64,000 bases of DNA from Symsagittifera roscoffensis (taxonomy: Eukaryota; Xenacoelomorpha; Acoela; Convolutidae): contig NC_087066.1 of NCBI RefSeq assembly GCF_963678635.1, positions 35,401,152 through 35,465,151 on the forward strand, read 5' to 3'. The notes beneath the pieces are model-generated. The model did no database searches. It had not been told where the DNA came from and saw only the letters and a list, made by a program, of their open reading frames with translations. Below are positions 1-11,900 of this stretch, one piece after another. The position numbers were made by a program, and so were the translations under genes. How positions within the stretch are numbered: position 1 is the stretch's first letter; each line of letters starts with the position of its first letter.

Positions 1-996
1 CATAAAAAGTTGAAGCTTACAATTGGAGCAAGATTCAGAAAATTGAACGAAATGAGTGAAGGGGATTTGATCTTTGGGTCGATAGCCGGGAACCTCTTGA
101 TTGACGAACACTACGGATACTCGTTGCGGGATGACAAAAAACTCGTCTTCTACTATCCTAATCCTGAGCATGAAAGCAACAAACAAGAGTACAAAATGAA
201 AATCATCTCAAAGTCTCGTGATCCAGAAGGTACAATCACATACTACAAAGAATTTTTGCGCGAGGAAGCTCAAAAGATGCAGAAGTTGTTCCATTTGAAG
301 CTGGAATTACAAGTGGTTCCCATTACTACAGAGAGACCAGGTTATAAGAGAAAAAATTCGTTCATTGAAGCTGCCTCCCCTAAAAAGCAAGCAAATGCCA
401 AATCGGCCATCGCTTTTTTCGACTCAGAAGTTGTCCTGACACATGATACTTTGAAAGAGGTGCTCAGAACATGTAAAATGTCTTGGCTCAAGCTACTAGA
501 GGACTTGCAACTCGAAAAGAACAAAATCAACAAATTACAAGATCAGAATTTAGGCGAAGTGTTGACAATTGTCAAGGAAAAGGTGACAGTAGAACAAGGA
601 AAACAAGTTCTTAGACAACTTTTCCAGCTTAGTGCAATGTCCGCGTTGGACTACGAACAAAAAATTTCAACTTTTTACTCTAAACACAAAGAGGATCTAA
701 CGGAAGCGTTCTGGCAATGCTCTTGGCACTGGTTAACGACAACTGATTCCAACTATCGAAATGTCTCAACAATACTCGAAGCAGCACAGTTAGCTGGTGT
801 GCCGAATAGTTACACAGAGGACTGGCAGTCGATAACAGAAGGAACGTGCGTGAATGCAAGCCGAGAGTTGGTGCGGACGATTGACAAACGAGGAGATGAA
901 CAAAATGTGATCAAACAGGTGGCCTTTTTCCTCAGGGCACTGGGAGACGCGGAGAGCAAAGACATGGCAATAAATTTGCTCATGAGAAAAATGTAG
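1..996 (+). CDS. C-terminal exon of an unidentified protein (partial at window edge)
   Basis: The frame is open from base 1 to a TAG at 994-996 and gives about 331 residues. The first in-frame start-like codon (position 10) is TTG, so the true start lies outside the window. The composition is that of a real soluble protein: mixed, charged, no low complexity. The first ~110 residues include an FYYPNPEHE-like stretch. The second half is helical. From about residue 150 a W-x-K-L-L-E-D-L-x-L-x-x-N-x-I pattern, followed by FWQCSWHWL and a final helical stretch, is faintly like a Death-domain fold; this is a pattern impression only. An ATTAAA-type poly(A) signal near 1054 fits a last exon. I do not recognise the family and assign no function. 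Confidence 0.6.
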   Translation, partial: HKKLKLTIGARFRKLNEMSEGDLIFGSIAGNLLIDEHYGYSLRDDKKLVFYYPNPEHESNKQEYKMKIISKSRDPEGTITYYKEFLREEAQKMQKLFHLKLELQVVPITTERPGYKRKNSFIEAASPKKQANAKSAIAFFDSEVVLTHDTLKEVLRTCKMSWLKLLEDLQLEKNKINKLQDQNLGEVLTIVKEKVTVEQGKQVLRQLFQLSAMSALDYEQKISTFYSKHKEDLTEAFWQCSWHWLTTTDSNYRNVSTILEAAQLAGVPNSYTEDWQSITEGTCVNASRELVRTIDKRGDEQNVIKQVAFFLRALGDAESKDMAINLLMRKM

Positions 997-1573
997 CGAA
1001 CGTTCGAAGTTAAATGTCCGATACGGCGTATTGATTTTGCGCAATTTCCAATTATTAAAATGCAAAATATATGTTACAAATTACTTTTTTTTTGAAAACT
1101 ATCTGCTGTAAAAATTTCTGGGCATGTGAAAATGATTTAAGTTCATAAGCTTTATATCAAATTTTTTGCAGTTTTTTTATATCATCTGTAGATTTAGGGG
1201 ATTTCTTCTCTAGGTTTTTCTCTCTTTTACCTAACGACACCGCAAAGTCGTCCATTGGGCAGTGAATTCAGCGGGGCTACCGAGATTCACTACTATCTAC
1301 AATCCCAAAAGGGTTTTTTTTGTGGCAACTATTCTGTATTGTATTATGTTGCTTGCCCCTTCTGTGTATTGCTCTTCCGCTGTCTTGTCTACTCGAAAGA
1401 ATTGCAAAAATTTCCAATGATAAATTAATTGAGATGATTTTATGTCAAACTACAGAAGGCTCTGAGTGGCCAGGATTTAATTTAACAATCAAATCAAAAG
1501 GAAAGGGTCCGCAATTTATCGGCCAAATTGCCTAATTGCAAATAATTTCCAACTAACTCCACTAACATTTAAC

Positions 1574-1614
<41 letters not shown>

Positions 1615-3379
1615 GAGAATCTCTGATGACAACTAACTATCTGCTGGTCTCTTACTCCGAAAACCAATTACTTGACTAACTAGCAAAAATTGTTCTGTCT
1701 AACTAAAGGAGAACCAACTACTCTCTCTCAGTATCAATTGCTCTCTTCTATGACTGAGAAATAACTACTCTTAATAGTAGCTAACAACTGTTCTGACTCT
1801 TCAAGGCTCTCCGGTACCCTCCAATTCCTTATCTTTCATTACACTTAGTTTTAGTTAAGTCACGCCATTCTCTATCAGTCCTGCTATCCGCTTAAATCAC
1901 CCGTCCGCACCTGTTTTAAGACTATATCCCTCCTCTTGTCAACTCTGCCACGTGCCAAATTTGGTTTCTTTTATCAATCTTTTCAAGCTTATTAGATACC
2001 CGGTATGCGGTAGGTGTCACAATTTGACCAAGCAAGCAAATGTCATACGATTCTAATCAGCTAGTTCCTGACCTGAGTGGCCTCAGCCCTCGAGTTCAAC
2101 TCAACTCCAAACCATGCTATGTTTACTCAGTGACCCTCCCAAGGTCTTTACTTTAATTATCACTTTAACATTCCGACCTAGCAAAGGTAGGGGGAGACCC
2201 TTTTCATGGATAGCGAATTCATTCCAAGCATCTAAAATTTCGATCTGTACTCTATTCCAATCCCGACCTTCTAGCTATCAGGGGGAGGTAGTTTGTCAAT
2301 CAGGGGTCAAACTAAACCAAAAGGTCACCTCCGGGAAGCTAGGTAAATTCCCTGTTCGTTAATTTTATTTAGAAGACTTAATTCTCATGCCACGGTCCTA
2401 ATACTATCAATTTCCTCTGGGACTACTTTTCCTTTGTCTAGTTGAATTGCTATTAATAGATCACTCGCCAAGCTAAACTGAACCCAATGTTTACCAAGTC
2501 CACTTCGAATTAACTCTACTACTCCAAGATTGCAATGTAAAAGCTATATTTCTATCAGCTTCTGCTCTAGTTACGAAAATTTGAGTTTTCCTCCCAACTT
2601 TTAGCATGGTCACCCATTCTCATTTCCAGGGGTTGGCTGGAGAATACGCCCCTTTCCGGTGCTAAACTCGGGTTTTTCTATGCAAATTTGGGGTCAAATA
2701 GCCCAAAGGTCAACTTAAGGTCACCCAGGGGTCAAACCGGGTCAAAATTCCATATTTAAGTTCAGATTTCCATGGGGGTCCTAACTACCAAGTTCCATTC
2801 ATATCCCATTAATACTTCACAGGTTATACCATTTTTAAGGTCCATTATCACTTTTTCCGGAAAAAAGCTATTAACACCGGAAGGAGTCGCCGGTGGAATT
2901 TCACTTGGAAGGTTTTTTTTGGGGTTATTATCTTGTATCAGTTGCTACAATAAAATCATTATGCCACCGTTCATCATTTTGCGTAAACTGCCTATTTCCC
3001 ATCAAAGAGGGTGTTTTCTCAAGTGCAAATAGCTTTCCATCCAATCGCCGGATTTGGTTCAAATTATAAAGCAAGATGTATTGTGCCATTACCTATCATC
3101 TCTCCAAATTTCAGCTCCCTGCAATCATTGGAAGCCGAGAAACGACTTCCGGAAGTTGGGGGTGGGTTTGTTAACTTAGGTCATAAAACCGGAAGTATGG
3201 TTCCTAGGAGTCTGGGGGTTCCAAACTTAAGCTTCCCTCAACTAGGCTTACAACATACTAAAAGTTGAGCCTAAAACCGCAGCTAGTTTCCGAGTTCTGA
3301 AAGGGCCATTTGCACTTCCGGGGACCGTTATCACTTGCACCCCAAGAGTCTGAGGGATCATGTTTTTTGTATGCCCGGG
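997..3379. other. Noncoding stretch, no gene seen
   Basis: This is the 3' flank of the first gene followed by AT-rich sequence. The reading frames here are short and without recognisable protein composition. A CT microsatellite lies at 1576-1613. Between about 2280 and 3360 there are several GGGGTCAAA- and CCGGAAG-like words that suggest an old repeat or transposon remnant, but I cannot define its ends. Confidence 0.4.
1576..1613. repeat. (CT)n microsatellite
   Basis: Uninterrupted TC dinucleotide run of about 19 units, directly readable. Confidence 0.95.
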
Positions 3380-4300
3380 TCAAATCATCTCTAGTATCGC
3401 TCCTTTGAATTTTATAACATTAGCTTTCTTAGTTCCAATTTGGGGGAGTTGCCGATTTTGTCATATTTTGTTTTCTGGCATAGGAGGGACGATATCTTCG
3501 AATAATGAACTATTGTGAACTCTACCCTTTGTTTGCTGTTCTACTTAACTTCAAGACGAATCAATCTTGCGCTCAGGTTACTATATCATGTAATACAGTA
3601 GAATCACCAATTCTACATCATCAGTAGCAAAAATCCAATGCGCTGAGCTACTATTTCGTCAAAGGTTAATAATTCTTTTAAAAAAATCGAGATATGAGAA
3701 CACGAGAAATGAATTTTAAAAATGTCTTGCGACAGAAAAAAAGACGTAGCAATCTATCTGGTGTCTTAATTTGTAGAAGAAAACACTTTTGGTATCGGTT
3801 ACTTTGATTCAGACTTTAAATAGTGTTTATGATAACCGATTCAAATCATCTCTAGTATCGCTCCTTTGAATTTTATAACATTAGCTTTCTTAGTTCCAAT
3901 TTGGGGGAGTTGCCGATTTTGTCATATTTTGTTTTCTGGCATAGGAGGGACGATATCTTCGAATAATGAACTATTGTGAACTCTACCCTTTGTTTGCTGT
4001 TCTACTTAACTTCAAGACGAATCAATCTTGCGCTCAGGTTACTATATCATGTAATACAGTAGAATCACCAATTCTACATCATCAGTAGCAAAAATCCAAT
4101 GGGCTGAGCTACTATTTCGTCAAAGGTTAATAATTCTTTAAAAAAAATCGAGATATGAGAACACGAGAAATGAATTTTAAAAATGTCTTGCGACAGAAAA
4201 AAAGACGTAGCAATCTATCTGGTGTCTTAATTTGTAGAAGAAAACACTTTTGGTATCGGTTACTTTGATTCAGACTTTAAATAGTGTTTATGATAACCGA
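3380..4300. repeat. Tandem duplication, two copies of ~461 bp
   Basis: Bases 3380-3840 are repeated head-to-tail at 3841-4300 and differ only at a few sites, for example CCAATGCG against CCAATGGG and the length of a T/A run near 3670 and 4138. Near identity shows a recent event, or an assembly duplication. No open reading frame runs through either copy. Confidence 0.9.
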
Positions 4301-5680
4301 TCATGTAAACTGTGGGATAACTAATGCGCGCGATTCCAAAGCAAACAATTCCAGTTTTTTATCATTCTTGACGGTGAAATAATTGGTTGGCACCTTTTAG
4401 AAGCCAAACTGTACCTTTTGACAAAGAATGCGGATTCCGCATGAAAGTTGATAGAAGAACTGTCTGTCACTGGGAAAACCTCCGATTTAGGCCTTTTAAA
4501 TTTTTTCTGAATTTTCGGGTTAGTGCTGAATCCATAAATAAAGAAGGATAGTCGGATGCTGTGCAAGTAAATAAAAAACTCAAAAAAAGCTGTGCTGGAT
4601 ACATTTTTTTCATAAATTGACAAACCTATCCTTTTTGTGCCTTTTTTATGTCTTTTATCTTAAATATTTCTCGCCATAACTAATTTCATTTAAGAATTGA
4701 CTATTTGTCGTCAGAATTTGTTGGACAAAAAACGTTCATGTACGCATGACTATCAAATATTATTTAATCAGCGTTTGTCATCTAATTTTTTATTGACGAA
4801 ATCTTGCGTGATTCATACAGTTGCCCCATGGATGTTATATAGCTTGCGGTTAGCAAGCCTAATAGGTATACAAATCGTGTCAAGTGACAATTCGTGAGGG
4901 GTAAAATTGAACATTATTCAGATAGTCGTGCATAAGTTGAACAGTTTTTGAACAAGTTTTATTTAATTTGAGGGGAGCGCCACCGCGAAAAAACGAACGT
5001 TTTTTTTTCAAAGCGTTTTAAAAGTGATCGAATATCTCATTTTGGACTTTTTACTAAAAACTTTTTCTGGTCGCAGAACTTTGAGGTAAGCTAGGGTCTT
5101 CTTAGGGCAATGGTAGAGCTTAAAAAAAGAGTCGGAACCTAAAAAAAACAGACAAATATTTTTTTAAAAAACCGGCCGTATTTCTCCTACTGCGCACGCC
5201 GCGGCTCAATTGAAATACTATCGACTAAAAAATGGGACTGATACAACCTTCCTAAAATTGGATCGAGTATCATGGGCTCCAATACACACATTAAGTCCAT
5301 TCATATAGCCACATTCTTTGAAAGAAACTGTAGCGGGGAAAACTGTAACATGATTTCAGAGCAAATATATCAAGGCTTTGATGTATTCACCTTTCCAGGA
5401 TTCATATTGAGCCAATCACCCGAAAATGTTATGAGTGTTAACTGAAAGGGTTCCAATATTTGATACTGGTAAAAATCAAAAAGCAAGATATAGGTTTACC
5501 AAAAAAATAACACTGAATCATCAGAAGATGCTACGTGTGAATCGCGATTTCTATTAAAATTAGGGGACTGAGACATGATGCTTGCTATTGCTAGCATCGA
5601 GCACGAATCATGGTGGGCCTGGCCTCAACGTCTTTTCGATCCAGCGGCAGAGTTACTGTATAATCGGTTACGTAGCAGAA
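4301..5680. other. Noncoding AT-rich stretch
   Basis: A 100-codon minus-strand frame lies at 4321-4623, but it has an F/S/I/K-rich composition, no motif and no supporting splice sites. I see no RNA gene or regulatory structure in this stretch. Confidence 0.35.
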
Positions 5681-5862
5681 TTTAGACAACCGCATTTTCA
5701 GACTCGTCAGTAAGCAGACACATACTAATCAGAATCGAGACAAGGAAGAAATCAATAATTAATAAATATTTATTTCGTCAGATTGCTTTCTCATCTCGAT
5801 TCTGATTGGTTAATATAGTATTTGTCTGCTTACTGACAAGTATAAATGCGCGGTTGTCTAAA
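5681..5862. mobile_element. Fold-back (MITE-like) element, 182 bp
   Basis: The ends are perfect 13-bp inverted repeats (TTTAGACAACCGC at 5681-5693 and its complement at 5850-5862). The inversion continues inwards: CAGTAAGCAGAC and AATCAGAATCGAGA on the left are matched by GTCTGCTTACTG and TCTCGATTCTGATT on the right, leaving an AT-rich centre. The whole element folds into an imperfect hairpin, as fold-back MITEs do. I could not identify a convincing target-site duplication, so the superfamily is open. Confidence 0.6.
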
Positions 5863-6043
5863 TACAGACCGCACTCCTATATAATCGCTCCCCAATTAGT
5901 TTGAAGTTACCACCTCAAAATTTAAATTATTTTTTACTAAAAATCCCGCTCATCTGTTGTAAGTACTTCAGAATTCGATTTGAATTTTTTTTATGATGAA
6001 TTCAAAATTAAGTTGCTTTCAATCAAACTCTAAAATATCAGTT

Positions 6044-8029
6044 TTAAGACCCCAGTGCTATCCGACTGGCCCTGGCGCTGCCTCCTAGCCCATTCGCCTG
6101 TCGCTTCACCAGTTGCTCATTCCCTTTGTCTATACTCTCATATCTCCCCGCTTCTACATCTTTTTTCTCCCTTTTCAGATCACTCAGTCTGACTGCAGAA
6201 ATAGCTGGCACCGTTTGATCTGCAATTTGTCGGTTGATTCGCTCCTGTTTCTTTTGTTCTAGAAGTTTCTGAAGTCTAAGCACTTCCGGGTTAGTTTTTT
6301 CAGGCTTTTCACTCATTTGTTCACGTCGTTTTTCTTCCAATCGAATGGCCGCTGCTCGAGTTTGTTCACCTCGGTGTCTATTTATTGTTTCCATTGCTTC
6401 CACAATTTGGTTTTCTTTTTCCACCTTTTCCTTCAGAATTGCATCACGCCTCTCTGCCTCTTCCTTATCCTGATTTATTTTAGCCAAATTTAATCTTTCT
6501 CGTAATTCAGATAGAGACATCTCCCCGAAAAGTCCGTAACCTGCTATTTCAGTCGGGTCGAATGTCTTAGTTTTTGGTCGCGGCAGACATTCAAGCACTC
6601 TTATCTGCCGAATGATCTCTTGCTTTTGTTGCATTTCAGCCTCCGCCTCCTCGAATGCTTTTTTGAGCAATTCTTTATTTTCCATACTCATTTTCTGAGC
6701 CAATTTCTGCTTGAAATCCTGAATTTTCTTCACTGCCTGTTTGGCGTTTTTGTGACCCGTTATGACCTGTTCGACTAACTTTCTCGTTTCTTCTGACTCC
6801 TTCAGTTTCATGGCTAGGTATTGTCGCATTCGTGCGGCCGCTTCGTCTTTCACGACATTTGCTCTTTCCCGGTTCACTTCGGCTGCTCTTTTCCGGGCTA
6901 AAATAGCCTCCTCGTGACTCAAAAGACCTTCCAATCTTCGTCGCTCAATATCCGCCAGTTCTTGTTCGTAATCTTTCTGTCGCATATCTTTCTGCCATTG
7001 CATAAACTCAGAGGAGTCTTTGGCGCCTGCTTGAAGTTGCTCTAATTTATTTATAACCTCGCTTTCCTTTTCCTTGAATAGCCTCTCTTCGCGTAGTATG
7101 GTAGCAGTATTCAGTTTGACAGGTACTTCGTTCGGTCTTGTCGGTGCAGGAGCCGATTTGAAGCCGACTCCCGTGCTTCTGTTATTCGCGTAGTCAGCCG
7201 ACTGAACTATTTCCTCCGAGCGCTCAGTTTCGTCGCGTGATACTTTACCCGTGGCCGCACATGCAAATTGTAGCTGATTAGCTTGCATCAGATTTTCTTG
7301 TGCTTTCTGCTTGTTTATTTCCCGAATTTCTGCCAGTTTTTTCTGCGTCTCTGGCTCTTGGTATGTTGTAGGTGGAATCTTTCTAACTGGTTTTACTTTT
7401 GGAATAACTTCAGGAGTGGGAATTTTTCTGGGTTTTGGTTTTGTCAATGTGAAGGGCTCGGGTACTGTTGGGTCTCTTTTGACCACGTGACCTCTCGGCT
7501 CAGCGTCATCGTCTTGCAGTTGTCTCAAACACTGCACAATAGAGAAAAGTGACTCAAAATTGTCAAGCAGGGGACCAAGTAACACCTCGTTTACGTAATC
7601 GTCCTCATAAATCTTACGCCATTCATCTTTTGTCCACGTCAGTAAGTTCTGTTTGTTGATCAAAAAGCGACAAAATGTCCACATTTTGGCCCAGTCTTGA
7701 GAAATAATGAAGTCTGTCAACTTGGGTATTCCCATTTCTTCAGCTCGGAACAGAATAGTATAGCAGGCGACTGTGTAAGTGTTCTTGTCGGAACTTACGT
7801 AGCTGAGGCCGTCTGTGTTGAAGAATGCCTCCACCACAACGTCCACTACTTTTCTTTGTCGGATGTACCCCCCGAATATCTCCAGCATGAATGCCCTGTC
7901 CTGGTCACTGCATGTCGTCAGTTTCTTCTCTTTGATGTAATCCTCTGCGTGACTGTCCGCACTCACGTCCAGAGGTCGATAGGAGTTGATGATGGCCACA
8001 CAGTGCTGGAACAACTCGCCCGCCTCCAT
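6044..8029 (-). CDS. CFAP99: Cilia- and flagella-associated protein 99
   Basis: A single uninterrupted frame of 661 codons, ATG at 8029 and TAA at 6044, with length close to vertebrate CFAP99. The N-terminal ~165 residues are helical and match the family pattern (CYTILFRAEEMG, CRFLINKQNLLTW, then DEWRKIYEDDYVNE). A proline-rich linker follows at ~188-205 (PEPFTLTKPKPRKIPTPE). Long, highly charged coiled coils occupy ~320-480, and the family signature FDPTEIAGYGLFGEMSL lies at ~489-505 before a further coiled coil to the C-terminus. CFAP99 is a ciliary/flagellar axoneme-associated protein of incompletely known role. It is intronless here, although the neighbouring gene is intron-rich. It lies head-to-head with the RUN-bHLHZip gene. 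Family assignment is from remembered sequence character, not a search. Confidence 0.85.
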   Translation of the reverse strand: MEAGELFQHCVAIINSYRPLDVSADSHAEDYIKEKKLTTCSDQDRAFMLEIFGGYIRQRKVVDVVVEAFFNTDGLSYVSSDKNTYTVACYTILFRAEEMGIPKLTDFIISQDWAKMWTFCRFLINKQNLLTWTKDEWRKIYEDDYVNEVLLGPLLDNFESLFSIVQCLRQLQDDDAEPRGHVVKRDPTVPEPFTLTKPKPRKIPTPEVIPKVKPVRKIPPTTYQEPETQKKLAEIREINKQKAQENLMQANQLQFACAATGKVSRDETERSEEIVQSADYANNRSTGVGFKSAPAPTRPNEVPVKLNTATILREERLFKEKESEVINKLEQLQAGAKDSSEFMQWQKDMRQKDYEQELADIERRRLEGLLSHEEAILARKRAAEVNRERANVVKDEAAARMRQYLAMKLKESEETRKLVEQVITGHKNAKQAVKKIQDFKQKLAQKMSMENKELLKKAFEEAEAEMQQKQEIIRQIRVLECLPRPKTKTFDPTEIAGYGLFGEMSLSELRERLNLAKINQDKEEAERRDAILKEKVEKENQIVEAMETINRHRGEQTRAAAIRLEEKRREQMSEKPEKTNPEVLRLQKLLEQKKQERINRQIADQTVPAISAVRLSDLKREKKDVEAGRYESIDKGNEQLVKRQANGLGGSARASRIALGS

Positions 8030-8981
8030 TAAGCTAATTAGTGCGCGTTTTAAATAGATCAGCCAAATTTTTTTTCACAATTTATTCAAACTAATAACAG
8101 CTAAAACTTTTGCAAAAACTGAAAATATGTATTAACTATTTTTTCCAGCGAAATTTTTCTATTGCATTATTGGTACATGCATATTTTTTAGAACCATGTT
8201 TTATATTTTTTGGTTGATTTTAAGCACATGCTTTTTTAAATGGAACAAAAATACTTTAAAGGTGCAGGTGTTTTTACTCGCCATTTGCTTAAATTCGTCA
8301 AGGCTCGTTTAAACTTGCATTCATTTTTTCGTGTTTTATGCTGTGATTTTTCATACAAATAAATATATGTGATTTTTGACGTGGTGAGTTTAATATATTC
8401 ATTCAAGTCTTCTTTGGTTTTCGCCTACACCTGGCTTAATCTATCATTGCCAATATGCACACATTACAATACGATATACTTCATTTATATAAGAAAGAGA
8501 AATTACGTAATAATATTAAAAATTGAGAGGACAGGTGAATTTAATACTAAAGCATTTGTCGTTCAGATCTGCCGCAGAAGTGGCATAATTTTAAAAAGTA
8601 TATTTCGGCTACCTAAAAAATTGTTTTTTTTTTAAATTCCCAATTTCCGTTTTTCATTTGAACACTTAAAATAGCAATTTTATAATGAAAAAAATTATGC
8701 TTTAAAATGACGAGTTAAAACAAAGATTTCATTTTTGCGACAATTTTTGTTTGAGGATTAAATTGAAATCCATTGTTGTATCAATTACATTACTGTTTTG
8801 TTCTTTTAACTCTAACTTTAACTTTGGAGTTCAACCAAAAGTCATCAATTAGAGAGTGGAAGTCGTGTGCGATCTCATTTCATCACAGCTACTCCGGTTT
8901 ACTGTTTCAAGTTGACCCCCGTTTGACCTTTTAGCTAGCGATTATTTAGTCTGAGCAGAATCCATTGTCGATAATCAAAAA
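8030..8981. promoter_or_regulatory. Shared intergenic region of two divergent genes
   Basis: The CFAP99 start (8029, -) and the RUN-bHLHZip gene start (8982, +) are separated by 952 bp of AT-rich sequence, so both promoters must lie here unless distal exons exist. I see no clear RFX X-box, TATA element or CpG-rich core. A plus-strand frame at 8369-8635 has no protein-like composition. That the region is bidirectional is inference from gene order. Confidence 0.4.
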
Positions 8982-11900
8982 ATGGATTCACATGCAGATA
9001 TTTCAACAGTGCCGCCCATGGAAGTTCTGGAAAACGATTCAGCTGAACCCATTGAAGCAGTTAAAAACAGGGAAGATGTGCAAAACAGTGAACATATAAC
9101 AACCAATGAGCCTTCGGAATTGGCTGAAAATGTCAGACAAGAACCTAGTGAGGAAAGAGTACCGCACGAAACCTCTCAAGAAAATCCGGATGCTCATATT
9201 CTTGATGCAGAATCTGGAACAGAAAATAGTTTGCAATTAACCAAAACGTTTAGCGAAAGTGAATCTTCGTCAGCAAGGGAAGCGATCAATTCTCAAATTC
9301 TTGAAAAAGAGTTATCTTTGCCACCATCCTTGCAAGTAACTCATGCTGATGACAACACAACTGAATCTGGGCAAGCAAACCAGACTGAAAACCAGAACGA
9401 GACCCAACTGGGGCAGATGGCTCTGGCTGCTAAGCAAATGGAAGCAGCAATCGCAGCGGACAGTGAGAGGGCAGGAGGGGAGGGGGAGGGGGAGGGGGAG
9501 GGGCAGCCACCGATTGATCACGTGCAGATGGTGGAACAGCAGAAACAGATAGTCGCCCAACTAACTTCTGCCGCCACCAATGTAAGTCTTTTCTTAGATT
9601 TAATATTCGCTGTGGTCATTTTTCACTTCACAAGTTTGTAGCAGAATATCAGTGGTAGAATATAATTTTAAATAAAAATCAATACCCTTAAAAGTCACCT
9701 CTTTTCGTAGCTGACCGGAAAATACCCCTATGTAAGTAACATTCTGAATTCTCTACTTTTTCTTATTCATGCAGCAAGCAGCCCGATTGCAAAACAGAAA
9801 CATCCAAGAGGCCTATCCTTAGTTAGCCCCTCCCCTCCCAAATACCTGGCCTAAAAATTAAACTCAATAGGATATAATCAGAAATAAACTTTATGAATGA
9901 AAAGCAACGGTACAATGCTTTTCACGGCTCTTTTTAAGTTACCCCAGTTGGTTTTTGCTGGAAAAATGATCCCCTAAACGCTATTTAAAACGACGTCCGC
10001 TGTTACATATTTTATTGAAACTAACAGCGAGCAAATTTTTAACATGCGAATGAAGGTGTGGACAATTTTTGAAGGATTCGTTGGGAAAGGTGAAAGAGCA
10101 CTTTTCGTTTATGTTTTGCTCTGTCTGCTTTAGCTGCGTGAGTTTGTGGACCTGAAGTTGAAGGAGGAGTACGTAGATGAGAGTGAGCGGGAGAAGGACA
10201 AGGTGGAGAGGGAGAGACTGCACGAGGAGTTCTTCTCCTCTCTCCACTCCTTCCTCACTTTCGGTCTCAAGAGGAAGCTGTGCCAGAGTGTGATGGACAT
10301 CGCAGCCCAGAGGCACCAGCACAACACTCCCATCGCAGTACTGACTGTCAAGGAGTTCTCACCAGGTAAGGCTAAGAGTAGTCAAAAACAACTTAATCAA
10401 CTAATTACTCTTTTAATAATTTTTTAAATCTCATTTTAGCGTTTGCTATAAATACTTCATTAATCCATTTTCTTTTCAATTAACTTGGCTGTCAACTAAG
10501 TGCGTTACTGTTCGAGATGCAGCGTATAGAATTATCTTAATGTTAACTAGAAATCCTTTTGGAAAAATATTGCTAAAAATGTTATACATCTCCCCTGTGA
10601 TAACTATTAGTTTAATGCAAGTGATTATAAAACAGAATGAGTAAAACGTTTAATTCAAACTGATAACTTGTCTTGGTTTTAGATTAGAGATCATGACTAT
10701 CTTTTCATGTGTCTCCTAGAACAGCAACGTCCGAAATGACTATAGCGTTTGGCCTGCATGAATGGCCTTGAATAATAATAACAATACATAACAGTATAAT
10801 TAATAGCACTATTCTCCAAGGTTACTGTGGTAGCAGTACTACCCGGTACCACATTCCCTTGGCGACAACAAAATTTTATATAGTACTTTATGAAATTTTA
10901 TAAATAATACGAGTTGATTCAAAGTTTACTGAAAAAGTTCTCTTTTTCTTTAGTTTTCCTTTGTTATCTTCTTCAATACTACCTCCTTGTTTCTTGCGAC
11001 GTTCCATGATCCCGCCTCGTCCAGCGATGTAGCACCAAACTTTCTTTTGAAGAGGTGTCTCTCTAGCCTGTCAAACGTGTTGCTTTCCGAAGTTTCTTCG
11101 TTGTTTAGGTTTACCTTCGCTAATCGCAATCTGTAGGCCTCAAGTGCTGCCAAATTTAACTCAGTGACATCGCCCTAACAATCGATCAGTTTTATCAAGT
11201 GTGATACGGGACTGCCATATCTCTTCGGTCCCTGGTTTTTAGTTTGTCTGCTACTCCGTCTGACTGTCGTGGTATCTTCCTCTTTTTCCGATTCATCCGC
11301 AAATCCTGGTGTGGAGTAATCTACTGGGTCCATTTGTTGTGTCAGTATTTTTTCTGCTTCTTTTTGGACTCCTCGGGTCAACACCTGGTTTGTTATTTCC
11401 TCCCATTCTTGCGATGTCATGTTATTATTCTGGAATGTGTCCAGAATTTCCTTTTCACTTGTCTGTTGTGCGATTCTTTTGTTTGTTGGAGCTTCTTTCG
11501 GTGCAGACGACTCTATGTATACTGCCTCATTGCTCTTATCCCGTTTCTTAGTAACTGTTTTGGCAGCTTTTGTCGTTCGTGATTCTTGTATTTTGCCTCT
11601 TGTCGGTTTTGTGTTCTGAAACACCGGTCCTGCTCTGTTCGGTTTTCCCCTTTTTCCTCCTAAGTTAAGACCTCCGCCGGTCTTAGTGTCTTTTGATGTG
11701 ACTATGCTCGGCGAGTTTTGGAACTTTTCCTTTAGTTGACTATCTTCTAGGTTTCGTCTATTGTCCCCCGGTCTTTCGCGTCGTGTTCTTCAGCAGAATC
11801 GCTGTCTTCCTCTTCCTGATGTGCTACTGTTTTCTGCTGTTTACTTCGCGGTTCTTCCCCAGTTGGGCTCCTCTTCTTCTCCGAGTTATGTGCTTTGGGC

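Noticed and set aside
1320-1535. 71-codon plus frame with a hydrophobic start (LFCIVLCCLPLLCIALPLSC)
   Set aside because: Looks like a signal peptide by chance; there is no conserved remainder, no plausible promoter or splice context, and the start codon is not ATG.
9312-9560. Minus frame rich in PLPLPLP
   Set aside because: Antisense of the G/E-rich run in exon 1.
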